A DNA stretch of 64,000 bases from Sinohyriopsis cumingii (Eukaryota; Mollusca; Bivalvia; Unionida; Unionidae), in NCBI GenBank assembly GCA_028554795.2, contig CM068825.1:160639398-160703397 (forward strand), written 5' to 3'. The notes under the pieces were generated by a model that was given only the letters and a program-made list of their open reading frames with translations, ran no database searches and had not been told where the DNA came from. Shown piece by piece: positions 32,650 through 45,871 of the stretch. The stretch's first letter is position 1; every line of letters begins with the position of its first letter. The translations under genes were made by a program, and so were the position numbers.

Positions 32650-35600
32650 TACTTATATATCTTAAATGACAGTAAAATCTAATCAGGTCAGATACATATT
32701 ATATGTATTTGAACATGTAGCAGTCTAACTAAATTTGATCTGCTTACATCGCATAGGGTTATTTTTTGTTTAAAGAATGTTTTCACTGAAAAAGTCTGTG
32801 TCCAAAAATAAGGTGGAAACAAAAACTTCCATTATTTACTGAAATGCATTTAACTGGCATGAAAGTCTAATCAGGTCATCTATATATGCATTCATGTAGG
32901 TATACATAAAAAAGCGTGTTTCTGATGGTTTCTATAGTCATGCTAATAGGAATGTGTGAAGGACATACAGCCACAGGGACATATCAGATGACCACAACAG
33001 CAAAACAGCTACTGCAGAGAAAGCCAAAAAATATGAAAAATAATGGAATTAAACATGTTGCTTCTAGTATTTCTTTATGAAGGGTCTGCACCTTCTTCAT
33101 GATGTTTACTTACTTTCAGTACTGGGCAGTGTTTCTGTGATCAGCAAAGAAAAAATATACCTCAAATACAATGCTTATTTTTTGTTTGTTATCAACAAAA
33201 ATACTGCAGGAAGCAAAGAACAAGTGAACATTATATAGAAAATGTTTATATGTGGCACCTGTGCTGACTCTTAATGGACAAGAAAAACAATTTTGTTTTT
33301 GAATTTACTTTATCCTAGAAGCTGATAACCATCTGCACAATTAAATCTTAACAGGTTTTACTGTAAAAAACGTTGTGTTGTTTTTATCTTATATATTTAA
33401 TTTTAAGATTCGGACCCTTATGCAATATTTTATTTATGAAAATTCATTCAAACTGTAGCAGCCATGTAATCTAATTTAGGTGCAGGTGATGACTATTTGT
33501 ACTAGTGAATAACAGAAACCTTTAGATCATAATGGTATTCCATGATTTCCTTTTCTTCATCTGTCAAGATATGACACCAGTCTTCCTTGTTGGAGATGAT
33601 AATTTCAAATGGACACAAAAAGTACAATAATTTGAGGTCTCCTGTAAAAGCAAGAAAACAACAGATAAATGGTTTGTCACAATGACAGAACAAATTCTTT
33701 TAAAGAAGCCTGTATATCACTGACAAACATCATGAAATGTTTATTCTTCTGTTTGAATGCCTCAGTGATAAAACAGACAAGAGATGAAACAGGCATAAAT
33801 TAATTTAAATATTAAATGAAGTACATTTTTTCTATGCTAAAAAGGTGAAAATATTCAGAATAGTTATAAAATGTGATTGCTTATACTGGTAGGTCAAATA
33901 GAGATAAAATCTTCAGCAAGTAAATTGTTAGTGCTTTTTGTAGAAGATATGTAGACAAAATTAAGTCCCACCAAATTTTAGCACTAAAATCAATAAAGAG
34001 TTAAACTGTCAAAAATGACCTTACCCATCTTGATTTGGTTGCTTTGATGTGTGATACTGTTTCAAAATGAGCTGACCATACACAGAAGTGTGTAGATGGA
34101 ATGACCAAGTGAACACGTTTTTGGGTACCACATGCTGACTCAGCTTAGAATCAAAAACAGAAAGAGGGCAATTGTTGTCTTTTATAATATCTTGTGGAGA
34201 AAACGTGTAATATATTGAGGGATTAAACTGTCCAACCAGAAGGTACATGTATCATTCTAAACCATGTTAGTATAACTGTTCATGATCATTTTTCTTCCAA
34301 AGATATTACAAAATAATCAATTCATCATGAAGCCAACAAAATGCAAAGAAAAGAATTTAGCCTTGGATCTATAGGTCAAGATGATATTTGGAAACAAGAG
34401 TCCATCAATTAGATTGGCACCCAACTGGCTGAACAAGAGCATATAAATGAGACCATCACCATACTGGCTAAATAAGAGTCCATAAATAAGATTGGCACCC
34501 ACTTGGCTGAACAAGGGTCCATCAATGAGACTGACACCGTATTGGTCAAACAAGAGTCCATAAATGAGACTGACACCGTATTGGTTAAACAAGAGTCCAT
34601 CAATGAGATCGGCATCCTACTGGCAGAAGAGAATTCACAGATATTTACTAAAGGTCAACTTCTTCTCTCCATTTAATCCTTTCAACTTCTGAGTATTGAA
34701 CCCATCTTGGATATTTGAACTCAAACAATCCAATCTGACTGTCTGTCTGTCTGTATGTGTGTATGTATAGTGGCAATATGGTTCCAACTAATGGCAAAGT
34801 TAGAAAAATGTAAAATGAATCACACCTTACATTTAGGAAGATAAACCCTTCCAAATAAATATAAACATGAAATACAGGCAAGATAAAATAAAATGTAAAG
34901 ATGTTATAATTTGGTAAAATGTCTATACAATAAAAGATAAAGGTAACACATGTAAAACCCTAAAAAATATGGTTATACAATTTTTTATATCAGCACATAC
35001 AATCTTCCACTTGGAAATGGGTAACTGGATAGCAGTTTTGGTTGCTTTATCTACCCCTTCATTACCATTTACACAAAGGACAAACAATACATGAAAGGTT
35101 CCAATCTTTGCATTAAAAAGTATGAGACTAGACTCAAGAGGTCCAAGTACCTGTTTAGTTATTAAAGATGTGGGTCTGACCAAAATGTGGAATTCAAAGA
35201 GAAATTAAGAGTAATGGAGATGGGTGCTCTATGGTCTTTAACGGTAGATACTGAGCAATCCTTTTCCTCCATGAGAAAAAGAATTTCCAACTGCAGTTCA
35301 AGAGGGCAGATAGGATCAATGTATTTCCATTTCCATGAATTACAGTAAATTCTCTACTGTGTGTCAGTCCTTGGAAGTCAGATGCATTCTAGCCTAAGCT
35401 ACACATTTGGCTACCTTGCTGAAATACAGATCTTTGTAAACAGATCATCTGGTATGAGCCAGACATGTGCAAGAGAGACCCTCTGTGCTGCAACAGCAGA
35501 TCCCAAGTCAGTGATAATTCCCAGGGATCAACCAACTGGTCAAACAGATCATACAGGAGATATGAAGATGAATGATGACTTGGAGGTCATGTGTCTGTGA

Positions 35601-38600
35601 AAAACTTGAGGGGTTATTATGAAAGTAGGCAAGGTACAAGTGTACAGGAGAGGCCATCTCAGACTGAAGGCATCCAGTGCCACTTGCTGGAACTAGTGAG
35701 ACATAATGAGGATGCTTGTTGTTCAATCTTATTGTGAACAAGTCTACCACTGACTTTTTCAACGGATGAAAAAGTGTTCTCTGCTACTGACAGGTGCAGA
35801 GACCATGCTGTGAGGACTGCTCATCCCTATTTAGGCAGGCTATCTGCCAGAACATTTCTTTTGTTTGGAATATGGCACACTCTGCGACTGATCACCGTGG
35901 AGACTGTCCAACAGAGTAGATTCCACACTTCCAAGCAGAGAGAAGGGGCACGAGTGCCTTTTTTACATCTGGGGTACACTATGACTATTGCATTTTCTAC
36001 AGCAACCATGACACAGTGATGTCTTTTGCAGTTGGCACAGCTTTTAAGTGCTACAAAAAAGCCTGTACATTTAGACTGTTGATATGAAAATAAAGTTCTT
36101 CCATGGACTACAGGCACTGCAGGACTAGCTCTGCACACCAGCCTGTGAGCATCCCAGCATAAATCAGAGGCATTGGTGTAAAGGAGGGACATTTTCTACT
36201 AACTCCGATGGTGATGATGAAATATAGATCTAATTGGGATCCGAACTGAGATGCAGTCCTTGCAAAAACTCCATTTTTCTAGAAGCTTGAACCAGAAAGG
36301 CAGCATATGAAGTCTTTCTAGGTAAACTAAGTCTGCTTCAGCTTTCAGAGTTCCAAAAAGAGTGCAGTAGAGGCAAGCCGACAACAGGACTTCTAAATGA
36401 GTCATGCTATAAAGGAAAGCATTTGTGAGATTCTGTTGGAGGAATGTGGGCTGTCACTTTATTGGTGAGAAAATTCATCCACAAGTAATTGAAATTTTTG
36501 TGGACGGATTAGATCTGACTTCACCTGGATGGGGATTGGACCTAGATGAGTCACTGTCTCCAAACTCTGAGAGATTCCTCAGAAGAACACATCTGTGAAC
36601 CTCATGGATCAATCAATCACTGAGCCAAGGTGGGTATGTGAGAAAGCTTTCCAGTAGCTTCCCGTGTGTCAGTAGGTATGTAAGAAAGCTTTCCAGTAGC
36701 TTCCTGCATGTCAGTGGTTCTTACTGGGATTTTCCCAGGTTCTTCCTCCACCAGCTATACCATGCATAATCTATAGCCTACCATGTGATGAAAAATGGCA
36801 TTAAGCCCCCCCCCCCCCAACAAAACAACCAAAAAATCAGTCGCTGAAGTACTGCAGGGTTTGAATTCAAATAGACCTTAAATGAGCCACTATTACACGG
36901 TCACACAGTTGAAGCAAAGCCAAAATAAAATGCGTGAAATTAAAAAATTTCCTTTCCCTGATAAAGCCATGTGAATCTTGAAGATAGGCATCCTTTAGTT
37001 CTTTGGAGATCACCCAGTCATTCAACCTGATGGCACTCCTAACTGAAGCAGATATATCCACCTAGAAATGCTATTTCCATAAGATATTTGTTCACTGTGG
37101 AAAGACTGATAACAAGATGAAACTCTCGCTCTTTTTGAAACAATGAAGATCTGCAAATAAAATGCTATCACTCTCTAGTGAGTTTCTCCTTAGATGGGTG
37201 TACATCTGCAGAGATACCAGCCAGGACTGATAGATCCACACTGAGGTCCTTGAAAGAGGTGAAGTGCCCCAGAAGCAAAACTGGTTACCGTCTTTTATTG
37301 CGGAAAGGACCCATGCATCTTCCATGATATCCAACCAAGCCTTTGAAAAAATGTTCAGTCTAGCATCTACTGGAAAACTGAAATGAGGGTCTTGGCAAGA
37401 CAGGGTGCAACTCTCTATGGATGAATCGCCTCCCTCATTAGGAAAGAATGAAGGGTTGTAGACTTCACCACCCAGTCCCTCCAGTCACCTCATCATGGTG
37501 ACTGGTGGCAGACATTCAGGGACTGTCATTTGACACACTATATGATGACTAGCACAAGGTGCCCAGTGCTTGTTGCCTGGTGACCAATCACCTGTTAATG
37601 ACCAGCCAGACAATGTAGACCTTACCGACAAGTCTCTGTTTGGGGAACTATGCTCTGATGAATTACAACCTCCCAATTTAATAAGTGATCAAGAAGAACA
37701 CATCTTCCCTTGTATCAGAAAGTCAGGATTCACTTCAGGGTGCTCCCAACTTCACTCCATCAGGAAGTGCCACGGAACCCACCTAGAAGGGGAATGCCAT
37801 CTTCCTTCCATGTGTTAGTGATCTCACCCTTGCATCAGTAGGCAAATTCCATACCCTGGGAAGAGCCACTAATCCCTCATGGGAATGGAGGAGGGGTCAC
37901 CCAGTGCTGAAGAAGTATGTCCCTATAGATATGATACACTTTCCACTAAGTCCCATACCTCAACTGGCCAAAGGCATAAAGAAAAACTGTTCATATGTAC
38001 ACATGCAGTGCACACTAGGCAAGTTTGGGGTAGCACCAGTATCCTTATATGCATGCATTTACCCATACCTTTAGGCATAATAAACTGAAAGGAATTACAA
38101 CTAATACACAATGATCCAGAACAAGAATTAGGTAGTTAATACTTCTTCTAACAGTGGCTACTAAAAGAAGGATGAAAATAAAGCAGTACTGCTTTGCTAG
38201 CCAGGTACTCAACCATTAAATTCAATTAAAAGGGATACAGATACATGAAAATTATGCTACGAGAAGGGAGAAAATATAAAGTACAACACAAAAAAGTTTA
38301 CAATTCACAACAGAAAAGAGAAAAGAAGACTGAGATGATGTAGTGCCCAAGAGATGTGAGAACTACACAGAGTCCAAGTCAAAGAAGGAATATAATCTGG
38401 CTGCTCTAAAAAGAGACTTTACGGTACCATGGTATGAAAGCCCTGAGAGTCAGTCAGTACGCTTCCCTGGTCTGGGGACAATACTGTGTCACCTCCATCC
38501 TGGATTGATTATATTGAGAAGTTTCACTCTGATCACAACATTCAGGCATAAAAAATTATAATATAATGTAATAACATTAAAGACCAGAAAAGCACATATA

Positions 38601-41243
38601 CATGAAAGTGCACTTAAAAGTTCCTCAAGTCATTGCTGTCCATCACAACAGTTTCAAGTCATGGAATTGTTGAATTCCATGAAGAATGAAAATGTCTCTA
38701 GATTTTTTTCTTCTTTTTCATCCTCAGACAGTTCAGGCTCTTCTGTTGCGTTATGTTTAACACAATAAAGTGAATGCAGAGTCGTAGCACAATTTAACTT
38801 TCACTTCCTAGTAAAGGCAAGAATGCTAACTCAGTTATGTATGAAATTAATGGAAGTAATTGATTACATGGAGCAGTGAAGTGTACAATTAGCAGTAAAG
38901 GATTCATAAGGAACATTAAATTATCATATATATTTGCCAACAAACATTTGCATTACACTGTGTAAAGTGCCATAAACTGCATTTTATAAGCCCAACCAGT
39001 GTTTAACAGTCTTCTATGTGGATAAGTGAAATTTCTGCACAGAAACCGTTTTTCTTCTTTCAGAGAGACCTTGACCTTTCGAGTCTGACTCTGACAGACT
39101 GCTTCCTTAACCTAAGTGCACACCATCTACAAAGATTGGGCTTGGTCTGGAATGTAGAACTAATGCTACAGTACGGACACCATGAATCTTCTTTCTTACT
39201 GCAGCTTTGACCCCAAGTTAGTAACCTTCTTCTTTACCCTAAGTGCAAGCCATCCATTAAGTTTGGCTGAGATATGTCATGTAGAACTAGTTTTTGTATC
39301 GAAACATTTCTTAAAATTCCATTAGTGACCTGGGCCTTTGACCATTTGATACTGAAATCAATATGGTTCTTTTTTTTAACATAAGTGCAAGCCATCTACA
39401 AAGTTTAATAACTGTAGACTGGAGAGCCGAGTTACTGTGCTGAAACCATTTTTCTTTTAGTCAGTTACTGTGACCTGCTACCTTTTGACCTTGAAATCAA
39501 TAGGGTTCTTCCTTACCCCAAGTGCAAACTATCAAAAACTTAAATTATTATGCAGAAATCATTTTCACTCCAACATGACCTTAACCAATGTACCTGAAAT
39601 TAATAGTGCAAGCCACTCACAAAGTTTGGTAAATTATGGACAACATCATAATATAATAAATCTTATAATGTATTATTATACATAACCATATCTAATTAAA
39701 AAATATGTTCTTATGTTGCAGAGAAGGGTAATTGATTTGATAATTAATGCACAGCAGATGGATAATAATGCCCAAAGAACACTGCCAAAATACTTAATAA
39801 CTTTACTGAATAGACATAAAGCTCTACAATTTTATTTCTTTTATCAACTTTAATACATGTATGTCATCATCTTCAAGTGCTACTACACCAACGTACTTGT
39901 GATGTACTAAAGTGCTCTCCATTATGGATCACTGTCATTTCACCTCTGTCTGCATGGGTTCGAGTCTCGGATTCAGCCAATGTGGGTATGTGAGAAAGCT
40001 AGCCAGTAACTTCTCGTGGATTGGTAGTTCTTTCCTGGGTTCTTCCTCCACCATTGATACTGGCCGCCACGTATAGCCTATCATGTGCTGAAAAATGGTG
40101 CTAAACCCTACTACAACAACAACAACAGCATTATTGTAATAAATGTTTTATCAAGTAGTCACTTAACTCATTAAAACATTAAAATGAGCTACACTATGGA
40201 ATTTCCCATTCAGGATGTTGTTCTCAGTAAACTTTGGTATTACAACATATCTTGAATCAACCAATCAACCCATATTTTAAAAGGCTCTATATTCAAATCC
40301 TCATTTTATATTGGCTGTGGACTGACAGGTAAAACAGAATGACACATTTGAGACATTCCGAACTGCTTTGCACTTAGGTCAGTCTAGAGTAGATGTTATG
40401 ACAAAGCTTAAAAGTTTTACATAAACACAGAGGGTGAAGAAAAAGAAAACAGAAGGGTATATAATTTTCATGCTGTAAATAATATTATTTTGCTAAATGC
40501 TGTTTTTGTCATATACCTGTAGTTATATTCAGATCATCGACTTCAAGTCTCTTTGCAACTGCAGCAGCCAAGTTAACAGCATGGCTTTCAGACTTAAACT
40601 TCCTGTATTCTTTTATATGCGTTTTATTATTTTCTACAGATTCCAAAAACCTTTTGCATTTGGTATGAAATCGCAATATCTTATCATCAATATCATATTG
40701 TACATTACTGGCTTCATCTGCATTCCCATTAAATCCTTTGTGAAATGCTTGCAGGCTATTCTTTGTCCGTGAAGTGCTTGAAGATACAAATTTGATGTTT
40801 TCGAGATTATTTTCAAATAAACTGAACAGTTTCCTTCTTATTCTCAGCCCTAACTGATACTGCTCAACTTCGCCCAATTTCACCAATCCCTTTTCTTCTG
40901 CCTCTGGGTAGGGATTTTTCCAATTTGTAAGGAAATTTAGCTTTTTATCTACTTTGTATCTTAACAGTTTCATGTGCAGTTCCGACATGCTTCGTATGTC
41001 TTTTAAACTAGGATATCTGGCCCCATGTCGAATGAGCGCAGACGCGTATATAGCTTGGCACGATTGTCCCGAGATTTCAGTTTTCATATACTCATCTTGA
41101 GGGACATGCTGGTCCAAATCATATATCCAGTGATAAGAAGTTTTCGTTGAGAACAAGTCCTTTCTGAAGCAATGTACATAAATAAAACAAATTGCTAAAA
41201 CCAGAATGCGCGATCGCGAAAAAGATATACCGGAAGCGGACAT
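31064..41243 (-). CDS. MINPP1: Multiple inositol polyphosphate phosphatase, four coding exons
   Basis: Coding exons (minus): 41243-40517, 33641-33520, 31810-31695, 31460-31064. All junctions have GT/AG and phases 1, 0, 2 agree, giving 453 codons (human protein 487). ATG 41243 starts a hydrophobic signal/anchor segment (SRILVLAICFIYVHC, 11-25). ALIRHGARYPS (70-80) is the histidine acid phosphatase catalytic RHG motif; the C-terminal proton-donor motif, usually HAE in this family, reads HVE (333-335). Exon 2 gives WCHILTDEEKEIMEYHYDLK and exon 3 QYWKKAYGHS, both in family register. The protein ends HEEL, a KDEL-like ER retrieval signal. It dephosphorylates InsP5/InsP6 and the 3-phosphate of bisphosphoglycerate in the ER lumen. 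Orthology is by recognised motif order. Introns: 6.9 kb, 1.7 kb, 234 bp. Confidence 0.9.
32564..32643. repeat. (CT)n(AT)n compound microsatellite in MINPP1 intron 2
   Basis: About 35 bp of CT followed by about 45 bp of AT. Confidence 0.95.
34390..34625. repeat. 42-bp minisatellite in MINPP1 intron 1
   Basis: Five to six units containing AACAAGAGTCCATCAATGAG, then CGGCACCCTATTGG-like variable sequence. Because the period is a multiple of three, two minus-strand frames stay open across it, but nothing else suggests a protein. Confidence 0.85.
35500..37420 (-). pseudogene. DIRS-type (tyrosine-recombinase) retroelement, RT-RNase H remnant
   Basis: In minus-strand order: DARLNIFSKAWLDIMEDAW, VLSAIKDGNQF, GTSPLSRT (37400-37240), SVRSAIRLNDWVISKELKDA (RT motif region, about 37050-36990), a SINE interruption at 36600-36830, then TNASDLCWDAH, HHCVMVAVENAIVIVY and HIPNKRNVLADSL (RNase H, 36190-35830), and VDLFTIRLNNKHPHYVS (about 35745). 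This order is characteristic of DIRS1-like elements. Many stops and shifts; no tyrosine recombinase recognised. It lies in MINPP1 intron 1, same strand. Confidence 0.7.
36600..36830 (+). mobile_element. 3' SINE fragment with an internal duplication, inside the DIRS element
   Basis: Matches the window's main SINE family from GTGGGTATGTGAGAAAGCTT onward to GTTCTTCCTCCACCAG and AAAAATGGCATTAAG, ending in a C-run and ACAAAACAACC. A GTATGTAAGAAAGCTTTCCA block is present twice (36627-36722). The tRNA-like head is missing. Confidence 0.7.
39040..39640. repeat. Diverged satellite, ~140-bp unit
   Basis: About four copies of TTGACCTTGAAATCAATAGG, GTTCTTCCTTACCC, AAGTGCAAGCCATCTACAAA and GAAACCATTTTTCTT. 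A repeat type common in invertebrate introns; no coding role. Confidence 0.7.
39907..40130 (+). mobile_element. tRNA-derived SINE (5' truncated head)
   Basis: Begins CTAAAGTGCTCTCCATTATG, has box B GGGTTCGAGTC, the shared body and ends GCTAAACCCTACTACAACAA plus further CAA repeats. Same family as the copies at 54-56 kb. Confidence 0.85.
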
Positions 41244-42090
41244 TTTGTTGTTAGCGTTTGGCGACCATTTGGAGTAACGCCACAATTTGGAAATCTGAGT
41301 TGTTATGCTCTTTCTCAAGAAATTGCAACACTATGCGAAGCGAGCTATAGACCGGAACACTCGAGTTGGTTCTGAGAGTATGTTGACAATGGAGAGCGCT
41401 TAAAAGATAAATGTTGCAGTGACAAATATATTGACAATAACACAACAAATAAATCTGTTAATCAGAGTTATTTAGCAAGGTATTTACTATAATTGATGGA
41501 AAACAGTTTTAATTGTGTGTCAATTTTCTAAATTACTATAATTAATGGAAAACAGTTTTACTTGTGTGTCAATTTTCATGCAAAGCTGAAGAAATTAAAA
41601 CACCGTGTAATTGGCTTGATTTCTACTTTAACTAGTTTTACATTGTTGTTTTTTTTAATAGGTATTAAATTGTGTCAATAAAAATTACAGGTTGTAGATT
41701 TTAAACTATACTATATAACTATTGTAAAAAAAATTTGATATAATTATAAATTAAAGCATATACAATCCATTAAAAGAATAATTTCATGTATTAAAAAGAA
41801 CACTAATAAATTGGTAAGATACACTTATGAATTATGGGAATGTCTTCTATTCCTCCCGTATATGAACATGATATAAATGCTGATATTTGCATCCTGAGTC
41901 CATATAAATGCCTTGTGAAGTAAGGCAATATAATACAAACTTGTGAAACTTTTGCATTAATTTTGAAATAATTTTTTTTCCAGATTTATTTTGATTAAGA
42001 CAAATAAATAAATGTTTTTAAAATAATTGGGATTACTATTACAAATATGTAAGTAGTTATAAGTGTTGATATGAAATGTGAGCACATCAT
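41244..42090. other. MINPP1 upstream region
   Basis: Presumed 5' UTR and promoter of MINPP1, no TATA recognised. A ~50-bp tandem duplication lies at 41483-41580 (ATGGAAAACAGTTTTA and TTGTGTGTCAATTTTC in each). The rest is AT-rich. Confidence 0.5.
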
Positions 42091-42094
42091 GTAG

Positions 42095-42210
42095 ATCTAT
42101 GGGAATTAATATTAAGGATGACCCTATGGTGATCAGTGGGAATTTAACATTAAGTATGACCCTATGGGAATCTATAGGAAATTAACATTAAATATGACCC
42201 TCATACCTTA
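42095..42210. repeat. Short tandem repeat, three units of ~45 bp
   Basis: Units contain GGGAATTAATATTAAGGATG and ATGACCCTATGG variants. Confidence 0.7.
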
Positions 42211-42516
42211 TGGGTGCTATGCAAACTGTAGTGTTAAAAATGGCTGTAGGTGAAGTTAGAATGGTGGAACTCAATGAGTCAAATTTACACTTATATCGAC
42301 TGACCAAAACTTATCCTGGATCACCAAACCTACACCTACAAAACTACAAATGGATGTGTAATTGTGGCAGGGATGGGGATGGAAAGTAAGAGGTAGAATT
42401 GTGAATAGTATCACTTATTGAACATGCACACACACACCTACACTAACCAACACTCATCCTTTACAAACCAAACAGAGGAAAGTAGTTGTATGAGCCTATG
42501 GGGGTCAAATGGGAAT

Positions 42517-43075
42517 TTACATGACCTCATAGGTTTATATTACTAAGTCACTTCGGTGAGACAAATGGGAATTTACATGACCTCATGGGTTTATATTACT
42601 AAGTCACTTCAGTGAGACAAATGGGAATTTACATGACCTCATAGGTTTATATTACTAAGTCACTTCAGTGAGACAAATGGGAATTTACATGACCTCATAG
42701 GTTTATATTACTAAGTCACTTCAGTGAGACAAATGGGAATTTACATGACCTCATAGGTTTATATTACTAAGTCACTTCAGTGAGTCAAATGGGAATTTAC
42801 ATGACCTCATAGGTTTATATTACTAAGTCACTTCAGTGAGACAAATGGGAATTTACATGACCTCATAGGTTTATATTACTAAGTCACTTCAGTGAGACAA
42901 ATGGGAATTTACATGACCTCATGGGTTTATATTACTAAGTCACTTCAGTGAGACAAATGGGAATTTACATGACCTCATAGGTTTATATTACTAAGTCACT
43001 TCAGTGAGACAAATGGGAATTTACATGACCTCATGACCTTATATTACTAAGTCACTTCAGTGAGACAAATGGGAA
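42517..43075. repeat. 56-bp minisatellite, about ten near-identical units
   Basis: Unit contains GACAAATGGGAATTTACATG, ACCTCATAGGTTTATATTAC and TAAGTCACTTCAGT. Units differ by one or two bases only, which points to recent homogenisation. Confidence 0.95.
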
Positions 43076-43226
43076 ATCCTATGTTAAGAGTGTTCATAGG
43101 TTTAAAATTGGGGTGGTATAATGAGGACACAAGTTTATGGGGACAAGTTTATTGGGTCAATGGGTAATATTTATCTTTTCTAGAAATCTAGAGTCCCTTG
43201 AAAAGGGATGTTTGGGTTAAGTTAGT

Positions 43227-43228
<2 letters not shown>

Positions 43229-43258
<30 letters not shown>
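43229..43258. repeat. (GA)n microsatellite
   Basis: About 28 bp of AG dinucleotides just before the next minisatellite. Confidence 0.9.
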
Positions 43259-43439
43259 CCTTTCTTTAGCATGAACACTGGATTAAAACTCAAATAGCAA
43301 ATGCATAGACAAGAAACACCCACACAAAAGGGACAGCAAGATTATTGAAATACAACTCAAATGATGTTATTAGGGCAAAGGTCACAATCGATTCAAACTT
43401 GGAAATTTAAAATAGAAGAAAGGCAAGTAAGCAAGTCCA

Positions 43440-44270
43440 TTTTGTTAGTATGCCTTAAAGGCATAAGCCAGTCCATTGAGTTAGTATGCCTGAAAGCCAG
43501 TCCATTGGGTTAGTATGCCTGTAAGTAAGCCAGTCCATTGGGTTAGTATGCCTGAAAGCCAGTCCATTGGGTTAGTATGCTTGCAAACCAGTCCAGTGGG
43601 TTAAGTATGCCTGTAAGTAAGCCAGTCCATTGGGTTAGTATACCTGAAAGCCAGTCCATTGGGTTAGTATGCCTGAAAGCCAGTCCATTGGGTTAGTATG
43701 CATGTAAGCCAGTCCGTTGGGTTAGTATGCCTGAAAGCCAGTCCATTGGGTTAGTATGCCTGTAAGCCAGTCCATTGGGTAGTATGCCTCTAAGAAGCCA
43801 GTCCATTGGGTTAGTATGCCTGTAAGTAAGCCAGTCCATTGGGTTAGTATGCCTGTAAACCAGTCCATTGGGTTAGTATACCTGAAAGCCAGTCCATTGG
43901 GTTAGTATGCCTGTAAGTTTAAGCCAGTCCATTGGGTTAGTAAGCCTGAAACCAGTCCATTGGGTTAGTATGCCTGTAAGTAAGCCAGTCCATTGGGTTA
44001 GTAAGCCTGAAAGCCAGTCCATTGGGTTAGTATGCCTGTAAGTAAGCCAGTCCATTGGGTTAGTATGCCTGTAAGTAAGCCAGTCCATTGGGTTAGTATG
44101 CCTGAAAGCCAGTCCACTGTGCTAGTATGCCTGTAAGTAAGCCAGTCCATTGGGTTAGTATGCCTGTAAGCCAGTCCATTGGGTTAGTATGCCTGTAAGT
44201 AAGCCAGTCCATTGGATTAGTATGCCTGTAAGTAGGCCAGTCCATTGGGTTAGTATGCCTGAAATCATTA
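43440..44270. repeat. ~28-32-bp minisatellite, over 25 units
   Basis: Unit GCCAGTCCATTGGGTTAGTA plus TGCCTGTAAGTA or TGCCTGAAA; the two spacer lengths alternate irregularly, so the period varies. Located 1.6-2.4 kb upstream of the POLD2 start codon. Confidence 0.95.
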
Positions 44271-45871
44271 GAGTACATATAGTACCTAGAAAGCTAAATT
44301 TGGGTATAAAAAAACATTAGATCAAAATTTGTTTTCAAAATTTTTTTTGTTGTTCTAGTGAAAATACCAACAAGAGGTATGACATGGGATATCTATAGAG
44401 CTCCAACCAGCTCTGTGTGCTGGAATTAAAATGCATATTGTCCACAAGTAAGAAAAAAGTACCTGCTGCAGGTACATTGTATATTGAAAGTGATAGTATG
44501 ATAACCAAGACTACTCCTGCTGCTGTAGCTACTAATCTTCTTTGATTTTGGCTGATTCCCTGCAAGCATTTTTGCCTGTAATTCTTTATCATTACCATAG
44601 ATGGATGCATTTCAGAAAGAAACAGAAGATTTTGATACATTTTGATAAAGAAATTGAGAGAGAGAGAGAGAGAAAAAGAGAGAGAGGGTACAGGCCAGGT
44701 CCATTTTCCTCTAACAATCAAAAGAGTGCCACCATTGTTTCTATGAGTCATATGCAGTGGTGCACACACACAACAACTATTCAAGGTAAGGCACAAACCA
44801 ACAAAGTATGTGAGGGATGGAATACTAAGTTTTACACAAAGGTAGGCTCACTGCACCTAAGCATATCAACAGTATAAACTGGTTTCAGAGTAAAAATGCT
44901 AGTTATCACATGAGTGCAGCAGTAAAGAGAGTAACACAATGCCTAGCTCTTTTACAGAAGAGACTACAGAATTTGTGTACTTGTTCTATGTCAGAAAGGA
45001 AGACCCTTCAAGGGTTTCTTTGTATCATTGCTATGAACATTCAGCTGACAACAAATACAGTGGACAAAAAATGATCAGAATAAATCTGTATTAAATTAAA
45101 TCATTTATGAACTTTTTGCATTAGTCGTGACAGTTATAACAATGTCATTATTTTGTTAGTATTGCATGCTTTTATATTCTTACAAACTGCTACAAAATAT
45201 CTTGAAAATAAACAAATCATACTTTTGATAAAGTTGTGTCATTCATATAAAAACCATTAAAAAAATTCAAACCATGGCTTTATGTCCTGCTACCTACTCT
45301 GATAATAGTGAAAATTCAAATTTTGACTTTTTGTCCTTTAACTCTCCTGCAACTATTTTGTGTGATTCATACGAAATGGTAATTCACAAAATGAGCAGTC
45401 TATTGAATTTGAATTTTGATGCTTAAAACAGACCCAAACCTTGCAGATATAATGGTGTTTTATAGCTTGCATTCCTTTATTACATATCTGTACAACTTAC
45501 AGGTCTATAATTTATTGCAGTTTTTCTGTCACCAATACTATGCAAATTATTCCCCTATCCAGCCACTTTCACGGGTTTATACACGTGCACTCGACAGAAC
45601 TTATTCTTATTATTATTTTTGTTAGTGGTGGTGGTGGTGGTGTTAATGATGTTAGTGGTGGCTGTGAGGATGGTAATGTTGCTAGTAGTTGTATTCCGCA
45701 AATGGCTGTATATGCTGTACATAATTATATCTCGGATTCTGCTGTGGTTCGTTAATTTTGGCTCGTACATTTTTCATCCTCCTTGACAGAAAAGCGCATT
45801 GATGGCGGGAAGATGTACAGTCAGATGTTGTTGGCGTGAATAATCTCCGTAAATCTTTAAATAATAGCAAC
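44271..45871. other. POLD2 upstream region
   Basis: No gene seen. Contains a (GA)n tract (44656-44687) and a GTG-rich stretch at 45619-45660. The POLD2 promoter and 5' UTR presumably lie just before 45872; no TATA recognised. Confidence 0.5.

Noticed and set aside
34021-34248. 75-codon minus-strand frame as an extra MINPP1 exon
   Set aside because: MINPP1 exons 1 and 2 join in phase without it and it shows no family motif.
34317-34615. Repetitive proteins with 14-residue period
   Set aside because: A 42-bp minisatellite keeps frames open by its length; two frames are equally open.
41244-41318. MINPP1 start at 41318
   Set aside because: That codon is TTG; the first ATG (41243) directly precedes the hydrophobic signal-like segment.
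43873-44278. Repetitive HTNPMDWLTYR proteins
   Set aside because: Translation of the minisatellite upstream of POLD2.
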